Below, one piece after another: positions 1 through 8,021 of a stretch of DNA of 64,000 nucleotides. Within the stretch, counting starts at the first letter, position 1, and each line of letters opens with the position of its first letter. The position numbers and the translations under genes were made by a program. The notes beneath the pieces are model-generated. The model worked only from the letters and a program-made list of their open reading frames with translations. It was not told where the DNA came from and did no database searches. The stretch covers positions 23,572 through 87,571 of the forward strand of contig DATHAA010000100.1 in the NCBI GenBank assembly GCA_035296905.1. The letters run 5' to 3'. This stretch comes from DATEOR01 sp035296905 (GTDB lineage: Bacteria; Actinomycetota; Thermoleophilia; Gaiellales; Gaiellaceae).

Positions 1-1
1 C

Positions 2-1219
2 GTCCTCTCCTTCGCGCTCGGGTTCCTGCTCGCCGAGGCGGCCGCACGGCGAGCAGACGCCCGTGTGCTCCTCATTGGAGTCGCGTTTCTCGCCACTTCC
101 GGGTACCTCGTCCTGCACGCGCTCGCCACGCCGGGAGTCCTCCTTGCCGGGAAGAACGCGGGGTTCCAGATCGCCTCGGCGATCGGCCTCCTCGAGGCCG
201 GCCTCTTCGCGGCCGCCTCGGCGGTCCGGTTCCACCCCGAGACCTCTGCGTTCCTCGTCCGCTACCGCGGGGTCATCTACGGCCTGCTCGTCCTGCACAT
301 GGCCGCCTGGGCCGCCGTCTCGCTCTCGACCCTGCCGCCGCTCGACGACCCCGTCACTCCGGAGGACACGCGCGGCCCGCTGGCCGCGCTCGCGGTGGTC
401 GGGCTCTTCGCCTACGGCTTCGGCATCTGGCGCTACTGGCGGCTCTACCGCGAGCGCTCACGGCCTCTCCCGCTGGCTATCCTCGTCGCCCTCGTCCTCC
501 TTTCGGAGGCGATGTTTGCGGTCGCCTCCGCGCGCAACTGGCAGACGACGTGGTGGGAATGGCACCTCCTCATGCTCGTCGCGTTCGGCGTGGTCGGGCT
601 CGCCGCACGGCGGGAGTGGCGGCTCGAAGGCTCCTCGGCGGAGATCTTCAGCGACATCTACGAGGAGCAGACGCGCGGGCACCTCGAGGAGGTCAGCGTC
701 CTTTTCGCCGACCTGCAGGGCTACACCGCGTTCTCCGAGCGAACTCCGGAGCCCGAGATCAAAGCGATGCTGGACACGTACTTCCCGGCCGCGGCCGCGG
801 TCCTCCAGGCGCACGGCGGCGAGCTCTACAACACGATCGGCGACGCGCTCATGGTCGTGTTCCGCGGGCCTGAGCACGAGCTTCGCGCCGGGCGGACGAG
901 CCTCGACTTCCAGCGCGAGATGACCGGGATCGCGGACGCACACCCGGGTTGGCCGCGCTTCCGGGCGGGCTTGAACTCGGGCGACGCCGTCCTCGGCGTC
1001 ATCGACGCCCCCGGGAAGCGCGGCTACACGGCCACCGGCGACACCGTCAATCTCGCCTCGCGCCTCGAAGGCCAGGCCCGGGCCGGCGAGGTCGTCGTCT
1101 CTGAGACCACGTATGCGGGTTTCGCGAACCGAGCCGACGTCGAGGAGCTCGACCCGCTCAGCGTGAAAGGGAAGAGTGAGGCCGTGCGGGCCTTCGTTCT
1201 TCGCGGCCTGCGCCCCTAG
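2..1219 (+). CDS. Membrane-anchored class III adenylate/guanylate cyclase (5' end outside window)
   Basis: This would make a cyclic nucleotide from ATP or GTP at the inner face of the membrane. The frame is open to the left edge with no stop, so the GTG at 65 is probably internal and the gene starts upstream of the window. About six or seven hydrophobic segments fill the first 200 visible residues. The cyclase domain follows: VLFADLQGYT carries the first metal Asp, IGDALMVVF the second, and GDTVNLASRLEGQ is the typical nucleotide-binding stretch. Its last 62 bases overlap a convergent membrane-protein gene. Whether it makes cAMP or cGMP cannot be told from these residues. Confidence 0.85.
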   Translation, partial: VLSFALGFLLAEAAARRADARVLLIGVAFLATSGYLVLHALATPGVLLAGKNAGFQIASAIGLLEAGLFAAASAVRFHPETSAFLVRYRGVIYGLLVLHMAAWAAVSLSTLPPLDDPVTPEDTRGPLAALAVVGLFAYGFGIWRYWRLYRERSRPLPLAILVALVLLSEAMFAVASARNWQTTWWEWHLLMLVAFGVVGLAARREWRLEGSSAEIFSDIYEEQTRGHLEEVSVLFADLQGYTAFSERTPEPEIKAMLDTYFPAAAAVLQAHGGELYNTIGDALMVVFRGPEHELRAGRTSLDFQREMTGIADAHPGWPRFRAGLNSGDAVLGVIDAPGKRGYTATGDTVNLASRLEGQARAGEVVVSETTYAGFANRADVEELDPLSVKGKSEAVRAFVLRGLRP

Positions 1220-1595
1220 AGGGGACGAGCGCGATCAGCGCCTGAAGGACGAGGAGCGCGAAGCAGAGCGCCAGCACACCGCTCGCCTCCGGCGGAACTG
1301 TGCCGGCGGCGATGAAGGGCTCACGGACGGCGGCGCCGATGACGATACCCGCGACGAGGAACGCGGAGAGCGTCGCTTGCAGCCGGCCAAGAGCGTCCAT
1401 CTCCCCGCCGTTCACCGCGTCCACTACCCGCGCGAAGCACATGAGGCCGGCGGCCGCGGTGATCGGGACGCCGAGAACGAGCAGGTAAAAGGAGGCCGAG
1501 GCGAAGCCGAATGCGTCGGAGACGGCGGTCGCGAGAATGAGGACGGCGGCGAGCTCCACCGCCATTGCCGAAGCGCCCGTGCGCGACTGCCACAT
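1158..1595 (-). CDS. Small four-helix membrane protein, unknown function
   Basis: I do not recognise the family. The 145-residue product has about four hydrophobic helices (around residues 11-30, 35-57, 72-92 and 103-125), a short N-terminus and a basic Arg-rich tail, so an integral membrane protein is likely. An alternative ATG at 1565 removes ten residues and starts right before the first helix. The gene converges on the cyclase and overlaps its 3' end by 62 bases, which leaves some doubt about the true C-terminus. No catalytic motif is visible. Confidence 0.5.
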   Translation of the reverse strand: MWQSRTGASAMAVELAAVLILATAVSDAFGFASASFYLLVLGVPITAAAGLMCFARVVDAVNGGEMDALGRLQATLSAFLVAGIVIGAAVREPFIAAGTVPPEASGVLALCFALLVLQALIALVPSRGAGREERRPARPHSSLSR

Positions 1596-1664
1596 GTTTC
1601 CCGGGTTCGCGCCCGCGGCAAGGAGTCCTTCGTTACGCTCGACCCAGCGACCCGGAGGAGGAAG

Positions 1665-2360
1665 ATGGCAAACGGATCACTGACCTGGCTCGGTCACGCG
1701 ACCTTCAGGCTCGACACGCCCGGAGGCAAGCGCGTCTACATCGACCCCTGGCTCGAAAATCCGAAGTGCCCCGAGTCCGAGAAGGAGCCCGAACGCGTCG
1801 ACCTGATCGCGCTCACGCACGGCCACTCGGACCACGTCGGAAACACCGTCGAGCTCGCCAAGCGCTTCGGGTGCCCGGTCGTTGCCATGATCGAGCTGCG
1901 CGACTGGCTCACCGGTCAAGGCCTTCCGGACGACGCGTCCGAGGGCGGAAACAAAGGCGGCACGATCGAGAAGGAGGGCGTGAAGATCACCCTGACACAC
2001 GCCTTCCACTCCTCGAGCTCGAACGAACTCCAGTACCTCGGAGAGCCGGCGGGGCTCATCCTCGAGCTGGAGGACGGCAAGAAAATCTACTTCGCCGGCG
2101 ATACCTGCGTCTTCGGCGACATGCAGCTCATCGGCAGGCTCTACGAGCCCGACCTCGCCGTGCTGCCGATCGGCGACCACTACACGATGGGACCGAAGGA
2201 GGCCGCCGTGGCACTCGAGCTCCTCGGTGTCGGCCGGTGTGTCCCGTGCCACTACGGGACCTTCCCGCTCCTGACCGGAACCCCGGAAGCCTGCCGCGAG
2301 GCGTTGACGACCAACTGCGAGATCGTCGACATCGCGCCCGGGGCGACGTACGAGCTGTGA
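1665..2360 (+). CDS. UPF0173-type metal-dependent hydrolase (metallo-beta-lactamase fold)
   Basis: A 231-residue soluble enzyme of the UPF0173/L-ascorbate-6-phosphate-lactonase-like branch of metallo-beta-lactamases; its substrate is unknown. It opens with the family's WLGHATFRLDTPGGKRVYIDPW, and the metal-binding signature is LTHGHSDHVGN. Later ligands sit in THAFHSS, YFAGDTCVFGDM and the C-terminal PCHYGTFP. The ATG at 1665 is preceded four bases upstream by GGAGGAG, one of the few strong ribosome binding sites in the window. The next small gene starts inside its stop codon (GTGA). Confidence 0.85.
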   Translation: MANGSLTWLGHATFRLDTPGGKRVYIDPWLENPKCPESEKEPERVDLIALTHGHSDHVGNTVELAKRFGCPVVAMIELRDWLTGQGLPDDASEGGNKGGTIEKEGVKITLTHAFHSSSSNELQYLGEPAGLILELEDGKKIYFAGDTCVFGDMQLIGRLYEPDLAVLPIGDHYTMGPKEAAVALELLGVGRCVPCHYGTFPLLTGTPEACREALTTNCEIVDIAPGATYEL

Positions 2361-2638
2361 GAGAGCGCTGGTTCGGCGCAACGGGGCAGCAAGTGCCGGA
2401 GATCGCCGTCGAGGGCGAGGACGACATCCCGCTCGACGACGCGCTGGTCCTCGACGGGATCGATGACGTCGGCCGCCTGGAGGAGGCGCACGCGCAGGGA
2501 GTCCCGGTCGTCGTTCGCGCAGCATCGGCCGAGGCGGTCCGTGCGGCGCTCGAACGCCCGGAGGTCGCCTGCGTGCTCGTTCCGCCGGAGCAGCGCGATC
2601 TGCGCGACCTCGACTTCCGCCAGCTGAAATATGGCTGA
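2357..2638 (+). CDS. Small acidic protein of unknown function, coupled to neighbours
   Basis: A 93-residue soluble protein with no signal peptide, membrane helix or motif that I recognise. Its GTG overlaps the TGA of the upstream hydrolase (GTGA), and its end overlaps a possible ATG of the DUF1028 gene by 8 bases, so translational coupling on both sides is likely. The sequence is rich in Asp, Glu, Val and Ala and keeps the codon use of its neighbours, which argues that it is a real gene. A role linked to one of the flanking enzymes is inference from position only. Confidence 0.55.
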   Translation: MRERWFGATGQQVPEIAVEGEDDIPLDDALVLDGIDDVGRLEEAHAQGVPVVVRAASAEAVRAALERPEVACVLVPPEQRDLRDLDFRQLKYG

Positions 2639-3536
2639 TAAGGAGGCCTCGGCGAAACGCTCGACTGTGCCGTCAGACGACGAGGTCCAGCCGATGCCTC
2701 CTAGACCGTCCACCTACTCGATCGTCGCCTGCGACCTCGAGGCGGCCGAGTGGGGAGTGGCGGTGCAGTCGAAGTTCCTCGCCGTGGGCGCGGGCGTCCC
2801 CGCGGCGGAGCCACACGTCGGCGCGATTGCGACACAGGCGCTCGCGAACATGCGCTACGGGCCCGAGGGGCTCGCGCTCCTCCGCCAGGGGCTTTCCGCC
2901 CCGGAGGTCGTCCGGCGCCTGACCGAAGCCGACGAGGGTCGGGCCGACCGGCAGCTCGGCGTCGTCGATGCGGAGGGCGGCGCGGCCACCTACACGGGCG
3001 AGAGCTGCCTCGACTGGGCGGGAGGAATCACCGGCGAAGGCTACGCCGCCCAGGGGAACATCCTTGTCTCGGAGGAGACGGTCGAGGCCCTCGGGCGAAC
3101 GTTCGAGGAGACCGCCGGCAAGCCGCTCGCCCAACGGCTCCTCGACGCGCTCACCGCCGCGCAGGCCGCGGGAGGCGACCGCAGGGGGCAACAATCAGCC
3201 GCGCTCCTCGTCGTCCGCAAGGACGGCGGCTACATGGGCACGACCAACGCGGTAGCCGACCTGCGCGTCGACGACCACCCCGCCCCGATCGAGGAGCTTC
3301 GCAGAATCTACGTCATGCACGACCTCCTCTTCGGCGAGACACCCGAGGAGGACTGGCTCGAGGTGGACGAGCAGATCGCGCTCGAGCTGCGTGAGCGGCT
3401 CGACGCGCTCGGGTACGGAGGGGAAGACCTCGAGCGCGCCTTCCTCGACTGGGCGGGCACGGAGAACCTCGAGGAGCGGGTGAAGGGGATCGACCGGATC
3501 GACCCGGTCGTCCTCGCGGAGCTCAGGAAAGGTTAG
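2631..3536 (+). CDS. DUF1028 family protein (Ntn-hydrolase-like fold)
   Basis: Members of DUF1028 are predicted Ntn-hydrolase-fold proteins of unknown substrate. The typical opening TYSIVACDLEAAEWGVAVQS begins near residue 28, followed by GAIATQALANMRYGP, the conserved AQGNILV region, and GGDRRGQQSAALLVV about two thirds of the way along. The C-terminal third probably forms the extra domain found in some members. I kept the ATG at 2631, which overlaps the upstream stop. The ATG at 2694 (280 residues) fits the family's usual start better and may be the real one. Confidence 0.75.
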   Translation: MADKEASAKRSTVPSDDEVQPMPPRPSTYSIVACDLEAAEWGVAVQSKFLAVGAGVPAAEPHVGAIATQALANMRYGPEGLALLRQGLSAPEVVRRLTEADEGRADRQLGVVDAEGGAATYTGESCLDWAGGITGEGYAAQGNILVSEETVEALGRTFEETAGKPLAQRLLDALTAAQAAGGDRRGQQSAALLVVRKDGGYMGTTNAVADLRVDDHPAPIEELRRIYVMHDLLFGETPEEDWLEVDEQIALELRERLDALGYGGEDLERAFLDWAGTENLEERVKGIDRIDPVVLAELRKG

Positions 3537-4024
3537 GCGCCGCCGCCGGCGTACGCGCCGTGGCGAATCAATAGCTCGGCGAGGTCGAGGTCGCCGCGCT
3601 GCTCGGCCTCCATGAGCGGCGTGAAGCCGCCGTGGTGGCGCGCGTTCGGGTCGGCGCCCGCCTCGAGCAGCGCCTCCGCGTTGTCCATCCGCCCCGCAGC
3701 CACCGCGCTGTGGAGCGGAGTCGCCTCGGGCGCGACCTCCTGGTTCGTAGAGCGGGCCTCGAGGTCGGCGCCTGCGGCGACTAGGGCACGCACAGCCTCG
3801 GGCGAGCCGAAGAACGCCGCGTAATGGAGGGCTGTGAACCCATCCGTCGTCCAGGCCTTGGCCAGCTCCGGGTCCTCCCGAAGCAGCTCCTCGACCCGCG
3901 CCGCATCCCCCAACCCGGCGGCCTCGAAGACGTCGAGTGATCCGGCCTCGGCGGCGAGCTCTCCGGCACGGTTGCGCTCGCCCTTGTAGAGCGCAAGGAG
4001 GATCGGCCCGAGCTCGCTAGCCAT
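3533..4024 (-). CDS. Ankyrin repeat protein
   Basis: A 163-residue protein made almost wholly of ankyrin repeats, which serve in protein-protein binding. At least three repeats are clear: DGFTALHYAAFFGSPEAVRA, then a repeat with TPLHSAVAAGRMDNAEALLE, then GGFTPLMEAEQRGDLDLAELL; the degenerate DVFEAAGLGDAARVEELL caps the front. There is no signal peptide, so it is probably cytoplasmic. The start overlaps the upstream Ldh2-like gene by 8 bases and the stop overlaps the convergent DUF1028 gene by 4. Its partner is unknown. Confidence 0.8.
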   Translation of the reverse strand: MASELGPILLALYKGERNRAGELAAEAGSLDVFEAAGLGDAARVEELLREDPELAKAWTTDGFTALHYAAFFGSPEAVRALVAAGADLEARSTNQEVAPEATPLHSAVAAGRMDNAEALLEAGADPNARHHGGFTPLMEAEQRGDLDLAELLIRHGAYAGGGA

Positions 4025-4745
4025 CGCCCGGGAGTCTGACGCCTGCGGCCCGGGCCCGCAGGCCGGGAACCGGGTCGTGCTCGGGCCGGGCGACGAGCAT
4101 CACCGCGCCATGCTCCTCCCCGGCGAGGGACGAGACGAGCATGTGCAGGCCCACCGCGAGAGCGAAGGCCTTGTATGCCTGCTCTCCGCCGAAGGGGACG
4201 AGCTCCTCGGGCGGAGCCGCGCCAACGAGGACGTCGCCGTAGGTCACCTTCCCCATCGACACGTCCGCGACCAGCGGTAGGCCGTCCGAGCTCGGCACCC
4301 CAATTGCGAGAGGGTTCGTGCCGGCCAGTGGCTCGCCGCCTTCCGGGTGAGCGAGCCGCGGCGGCGAGGTGGCCGTCAGCGCGGCAACGAGCCCCTTCGC
4401 AGCGAGCCGACCCACCCAGTAGCCGAGATAGCCGGTCGGGAAGCATTTGGAGGCGACGACGAGGCGTGCGCGCGCAGGCGGGTCGAAGAGCTGCGACTCG
4501 ACGATCCGGGCAAGAACGAGATAGCCCAGCGCGCCGTTCCCCTCCCAGCGCTCGTAGCCGTGCTCGACGACAACGCGCTGAGGCGCCGCGGCGGGATCGA
4601 GGTCGGGCAGCTCGGCGAGCCAGTCGAGGCGCGAAGTGCCGTGCCCGGGGCGGTTCCGGCGGTCGGCCTCCTGGAAATGATCGGCCAGCGTGCGAGCATC
4701 GGCCTCGGTGAAGCCGAGCCCGCGAAGTCGGTCGTAGGCGTTCAG
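4017..4745 (-). CDS. Short Ldh2-type (malate/lactate/ureidoglycolate dehydrogenase family) oxidoreductase, probable CTG start
   Basis: An NAD(P)-dependent oxidoreductase of the Ldh2 fold, which is unrelated to classic lactate dehydrogenase. Family landmarks run throughout: TEADARTLADHFQEAD near the N-terminus, GHGTSRL, RVVVEHGYERWEGNGALGY, and GTNPLAIGVPSSDG. At about 242 residues it is shorter than the usual 330-350, and the region after the NPLAIG segment looks shortened. The only ATG/GTG/TTG start in this frame (4415) would delete the conserved first 110 residues. A CTG at 4745 overlaps the mrp stop as CTGA and gives a complete N-terminus, so CTG initiation is likely. Confidence 0.65.
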   Translation of the reverse strand: MNAYDRLRGLGFTEADARTLADHFQEADRRNRPGHGTSRLDWLAELPDLDPAAAPQRVVVEHGYERWEGNGALGYLVLARIVESQLFDPPARARLVVASKCFPTGYLGYWVGRLAAKGLVAALTATSPPRLAHPEGGEPLAGTNPLAIGVPSSDGLPLVADVSMGKVTYGDVLVGAAPPEELVPFGGEQAYKAFALAVGLHMLVSSLAGEEHGAVMLVARPEHDPVPGLRARAAGVRLPGDG

Positions 4746-5842
4746 GCCGAGACGAGCGGAAGCGGCTTCACGATGCCTACCCCCTGCTCGCGCTTGGTGG
4801 ACGCGATCGCCTCGGCGAGCGCGACGATTGCCTGCGAAACCTCCGTGTCCGGATCGGTCTCGACGATCGCCTCGCCCTCGTCCGACCGGGCGCCGAGACG
4901 CGGGTCGAACGGGATCCTGCCGAGCAAGGGCGCCTCGACCTCGCGTGAGAGCGCCTCTCCTCCTCCGGAACCGAAGAGCTCGTCGCCCGACCCGGCGAGA
5001 TAGGACATGTTCTCGACGACGCCCAGGAGGCGCATGTTTGTCTTACGCGCCATCTGCGCGGCGCGCACGGCGACCTGCTGCGCGGCGCGATGCGGGGTCG
5101 TGACGACGACCGCCTCGGCTCGCGGCAGAAGCTGCCCGAGCGAGATCGCCACGTCCCCGGTGCCCGGCGGCATGTCGACCACGAGCGTGTCGAGATCGCC
5201 CCAGTGAACGTCCGAGAGGAACTGCTCGAGCGCCCGGTGCAGCATGGGCCCGCGCCACATGATCGGCGTGTTCTCGTCGAGGAAGAAACCGATCGACATG
5301 ACCTTCAGGTCGCCCTTCACCGGCGGGACGATCATCTTGTCCACCGCCACCGGGCGCTGGCTGATCCCGAGCATCGTCGGGATGGAGTAGCCGTAGACAT
5401 CAGCGTCGAGAACCCCGGTCTTGTGCCCGAGGCCCGCAAACGCCGTCGCCAGGTTGACGGTCAGGGACGACTTGCCCACGCCTCCCTTGCCGCTCGCCAC
5501 GGCGATCACCCGCGTGGACGCGCCGACCGAGATCCCGGGCGTGCGCTCCGCGACGCCTCCACGTAAGCGCTCCGTGAGCGCGGTCTTCTCCTCGGGGGTC
5601 ATGACGTCGAAGCCGAGGCCGATCGACTCGACGCCCGCGACCGGCGCGAGCGCATTTTGCACCTGCTCCTCGAAACTGGCCCGAAGCGGACAGCCGGGAA
5701 CGGTGAGTGCGATTGTGACGTCGACCCGACCGCCGTCGATCTCGACGTCGCGCACCATGTCGAGCTCGACGACCGAGCGTCCGAGCTCAGGGTCGATGAC
5801 GCCCTCGAGCGCCTTCAGGACTTCTTCGCGCGAAACACTCAC
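4742..5842 (-). CDS. mrp: Mrp/NBP35-type iron-sulfur carrier ATPase
   Basis: A P-loop ATPase thought to carry Fe-S clusters to apoproteins. The 366-residue protein has an N-terminal MIP18/DUF59 domain (VLKALEGVIDPELGRSVVEL, with VPGCPLR) and a C-terminal ParA/MinD-like ATPase. The deviant Walker A is SGKGGVGKSS, and the family's PGTGD motif follows in VDMPPGTGDVAISLGQ. The usual CxxC cluster site near the end is not obvious here. I chose the GTG at 5842 because the DUF59 domain begins right after it; longer upstream readings run into the divergent response-regulator region. It is followed by the coupled Ldh2-like gene. Confidence 0.9.
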   Translation of the reverse strand: MSVSREEVLKALEGVIDPELGRSVVELDMVRDVEIDGGRVDVTIALTVPGCPLRASFEEQVQNALAPVAGVESIGLGFDVMTPEEKTALTERLRGGVAERTPGISVGASTRVIAVASGKGGVGKSSLTVNLATAFAGLGHKTGVLDADVYGYSIPTMLGISQRPVAVDKMIVPPVKGDLKVMSIGFFLDENTPIMWRGPMLHRALEQFLSDVHWGDLDTLVVDMPPGTGDVAISLGQLLPRAEAVVVTTPHRAAQQVAVRAAQMARKTNMRLLGVVENMSYLAGSGDELFGSGGGEALSREVEAPLLGRIPFDPRLGARSDEGEAIVETDPDTEVSQAIVALAEAIASTKREQGVGIVKPLPLVSA

Positions 5843-5905
5843 GAAATCAAGGCTACCAAGCCTCTCGACAACGAATCCGACCCTCCCGTCCGTCAGGATG
5901 AAGGC

Positions 5906-6586
5906 ATGGACGAACGTGTTCTCCTCGTCGAGGACGATCCGTCGATCCGCGAAGCGGCGGGCCTTGGGCTTTCCCAGGCGGGCTTCCGGGTGACGACATC
6001 CGGGGACGGCCGGGACGGGCTCATCCGGTTCCGAAACCAGCGCTTCGACCTCGTCGTCCTCGACATCATGCTTCCCGAGCTCGACGGGTACGAGGTCTGC
6101 CGTCAGATCCGGGCCGAGAGCCGAGTGCCGATCATCATGCTTTCGGCGAAGAGCAACACCGTGGACGTCGTCGTCGGGCTCGAGCTCGGAGCCGACGACT
6201 ACGTGACGAAACCGTTCGAGCTCCCCGAGCTCGTCGCGCGGGCCAGGGCGGCGCTCCGGCGCGGGTCGGCGGTCCCGGAGGATCCGGTGCTCACGCGCGG
6301 AGACCTCGAGATCGACCCGGCCGCCTTCGTCGCACGGAAGAACGGCGAGGAGGTCAATCTGACGGTGACCGAGTTCAAGCTCTTGCTCGAGATCGCGCGA
6401 CGGCCCGGCCAGGTCTTCACGCGCGAGCTTCTCCTCGAGCGGGTCTGGAACTACGAGTACCTCGGCGACTCGCGCCTCGTGGACGTGGCCGTCCAGCGTC
6501 TCCGCGCGAAGGTCGAGGACGATCCGAAGGAGCCGAAGCACATCAAGACCGTGCGGGGAGTCGGCTACCGCTTCGACGTGGAGTAG
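5906..6586 (+). CDS. OmpR/PhoB-type response regulator
   Basis: A DNA-binding response regulator of 226 residues. The receiver domain has the acidic pair in LLVEDDPS, the phospho-acceptor Asp in VVLDIMLPELDGYEV and the conserved Lys in DDYVTKPFE. The C-terminal winged helix ends with the typical VRGVGYRF. The ATG at 5906 follows a purine-rich AGGATGAAGG. The partner histidine kinase begins two bases after its stop, so the two form an operon. It is divergent from mrp with a 63-base gap that should hold both promoters. The signal sensed is unknown. Confidence 0.92.
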   Translation: MDERVLLVEDDPSIREAAGLGLSQAGFRVTTSGDGRDGLIRFRNQRFDLVVLDIMLPELDGYEVCRQIRAESRVPIIMLSAKSNTVDVVVGLELGADDYVTKPFELPELVARARAALRRGSAVPEDPVLTRGDLEIDPAAFVARKNGEEVNLTVTEFKLLLEIARRPGQVFTRELLLERVWNYEYLGDSRLVDVAVQRLRAKVEDDPKEPKHIKTVRGVGYRFDVE

Positions 6587-6588
6587 CG

Positions 6589-7974
6589 GTGCGCGACCGA
6601 CCCGCGATCCGTCCGGGATCGCTGCGACGGCGCCTCACGATCGCCTTCCTGCTCGTCGCGGGCCTGTCGGCTGCCGCGCTCGCGGTCGCCTCGTACGCCA
6701 TCGTCCGGGAAGCGCGCCTCTCCGATTCGGTCGATCGGTCCGTCGAGCAGAGCCGCTTCAACCTCGTCCTCGCCAACGAGACGCTCACGCCGAACCCGAG
6801 CGCGCAGGAGATCGACCAGCTCCTCGCCGCATACGAGCGCCGCGGCGGCTTCGAGACCGTGGGGACGGCCGGGCCGCGCCGCTTCTCCTCGAGCGTCTCC
6901 CTGAGCATCCAGGAGGTACCGCCTGCCCTGCGCGAGCTCGTGGCAACAGGCAAGCTCGGCTACGAGCGCGTCGGCGTCGGCGGAACGCCGTACGTCGTGG
7001 TCGGCGGGCAGGTGAAGAAGGCCGACACCGAGCTCTACTACTTCTACTCGGAGGAGCGGCTCTGGGACGAGCTCGCGCAGCTTCGCAACGTCCTCCTCGC
7101 CGCGTTGGGAGTTGTCGCACTCCTCGGCGCGCTCGTCGGCGCGCTCCTGGCAAGGCGGATCCTCGCACCGGTCGGGAGGGCGAGCCAGGCGGCCCATTCC
7201 CTCGCCGAGGGCCTGCTCGAGACCCGCCTTCCCGTCGACTCCGGCGACGAGTTCGGCGTCTGGGCCGCGTCCTTCAACGAGATGGCGGATGCGCTCGAGG
7301 GGAAGATCCGCGCCCTCTCGGAGGCTCAGGCACGAGAGCGGCGCTTCACATCCGATGTCTCCCACGAGCTCCGCACGCCCCTCACGGCCCTCGTCGCCGA
7401 AGCGTCGCTCCTGGCCGAGCACCTCGACCGCATGCCTCCCGAGGCGCGCCGGCCCGCCGAGCTCCTGGTCAACGACGTCGCCCGGCTGCGGGACCTCGTC
7501 GAGGACCTGATGGAGATCTCGCGGCTCGATGCGGGCGAGGCGAAGGTACGGGAGGAGCGGGTCGACCTGGCCTCGCTTGTCCGCTCAGCCGTGCGCTCGC
7601 GTGCCTGGGAGGACCGGGTGCGCGTCGAAGGCGACGAAGTCGTCCTCCAGTCGGACCATCGCCGCCTCGAGCGAATCGCCTCAAACCTCATCGGCAATGC
7701 GCTCGAGCACGGAGGCCGGGAGGTGACCGTGAGCGTCGGGCGCGACGGCGTCGGCGCGTTCCTCGAAGTGAGCGACCGCGGGGCCGGCATTTCGCCCGAC
7801 CGGCTTCCTCACGTCTTCGACCGCTTCTACAAGGCGGACACCGCCCGCGCAGGCCCCGGGAGCGGGCTCGGTCTCGCAATCGCGCTCGAGAACGCACGCC
7901 TTCTGGGCGGGGACATCGAGGTCTGGAGCGAGGTCGGGCGCGGAACGCGATTCACCCTTCGCCTGCCCGCGTGA
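6589..7974 (+). CDS. Sensor histidine kinase (HAMP-HisKA-HATPase)
   Basis: The membrane sensor for the regulator just upstream. In order, the 461 residues show a first transmembrane helix (about 15-38), an extracytoplasmic region of about 130 residues, a second helix (about 164-188), a HAMP linker, the phospho-acceptor His in FTSDVSHELRTPLTA, an N box (LIGNALEHGG), a G1 box (VSDRGAGIS), and GPGSGLGLAI near the end. It starts at GTG 6589. A calcium-binding-type secreted protein lies directly downstream, but nothing shows that it is a target. Confidence 0.9.
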   Translation: MRDRPAIRPGSLRRRLTIAFLLVAGLSAAALAVASYAIVREARLSDSVDRSVEQSRFNLVLANETLTPNPSAQEIDQLLAAYERRGGFETVGTAGPRRFSSSVSLSIQEVPPALRELVATGKLGYERVGVGGTPYVVVGGQVKKADTELYYFYSEERLWDELAQLRNVLLAALGVVALLGALVGALLARRILAPVGRASQAAHSLAEGLLETRLPVDSGDEFGVWAASFNEMADALEGKIRALSEAQARERRFTSDVSHELRTPLTALVAEASLLAEHLDRMPPEARRPAELLVNDVARLRDLVEDLMEISRLDAGEAKVREERVDLASLVRSAVRSRAWEDRVRVEGDEVVLQSDHRRLERIASNLIGNALEHGGREVTVSVGRDGVGAFLEVSDRGAGISPDRLPHVFDRFYKADTARAGPGSGLGLAIALENARLLGGDIEVWSEVGRGTRFTLRLPA

Positions 7975-8009
7975 CCCCTTCGGTGGATAGCGGATCCGGA
8001 GGTCGGGCC

Positions 8010-8015
8010 TACTCT
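8010..8015 (+). promoter_or_regulatory. -10 box for the RTX-like gene (leaderless type)
   Basis: TACTCT lies six bases before the ATG at 8022, and no Shine-Dalgarno sequence fits between them. Transcription would begin at or next to the start codon. Confidence 0.5.
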
Positions 8016-8021
8016 GCGAGC

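Noticed and set aside
445..943. Open frames antisense to the cyclase
   Set aside because: They are Arg/Ala-rich products of high-GC codon bias in the opposite frame, with no motif and fully inside a gene with clear cyclase motifs.
1176..1664. N-terminal extension of the UPF0173 frame
   Set aside because: The residues before the ATG at 1665 are shadow coding of the opposite membrane-protein gene; the hydrolase fold and a strong ribosome binding site start at 1665.
5843..6541. Long upstream extension of the mrp frame
   Set aside because: It is antisense to the response regulator, and the DUF59 domain begins exactly at GTG 5842.
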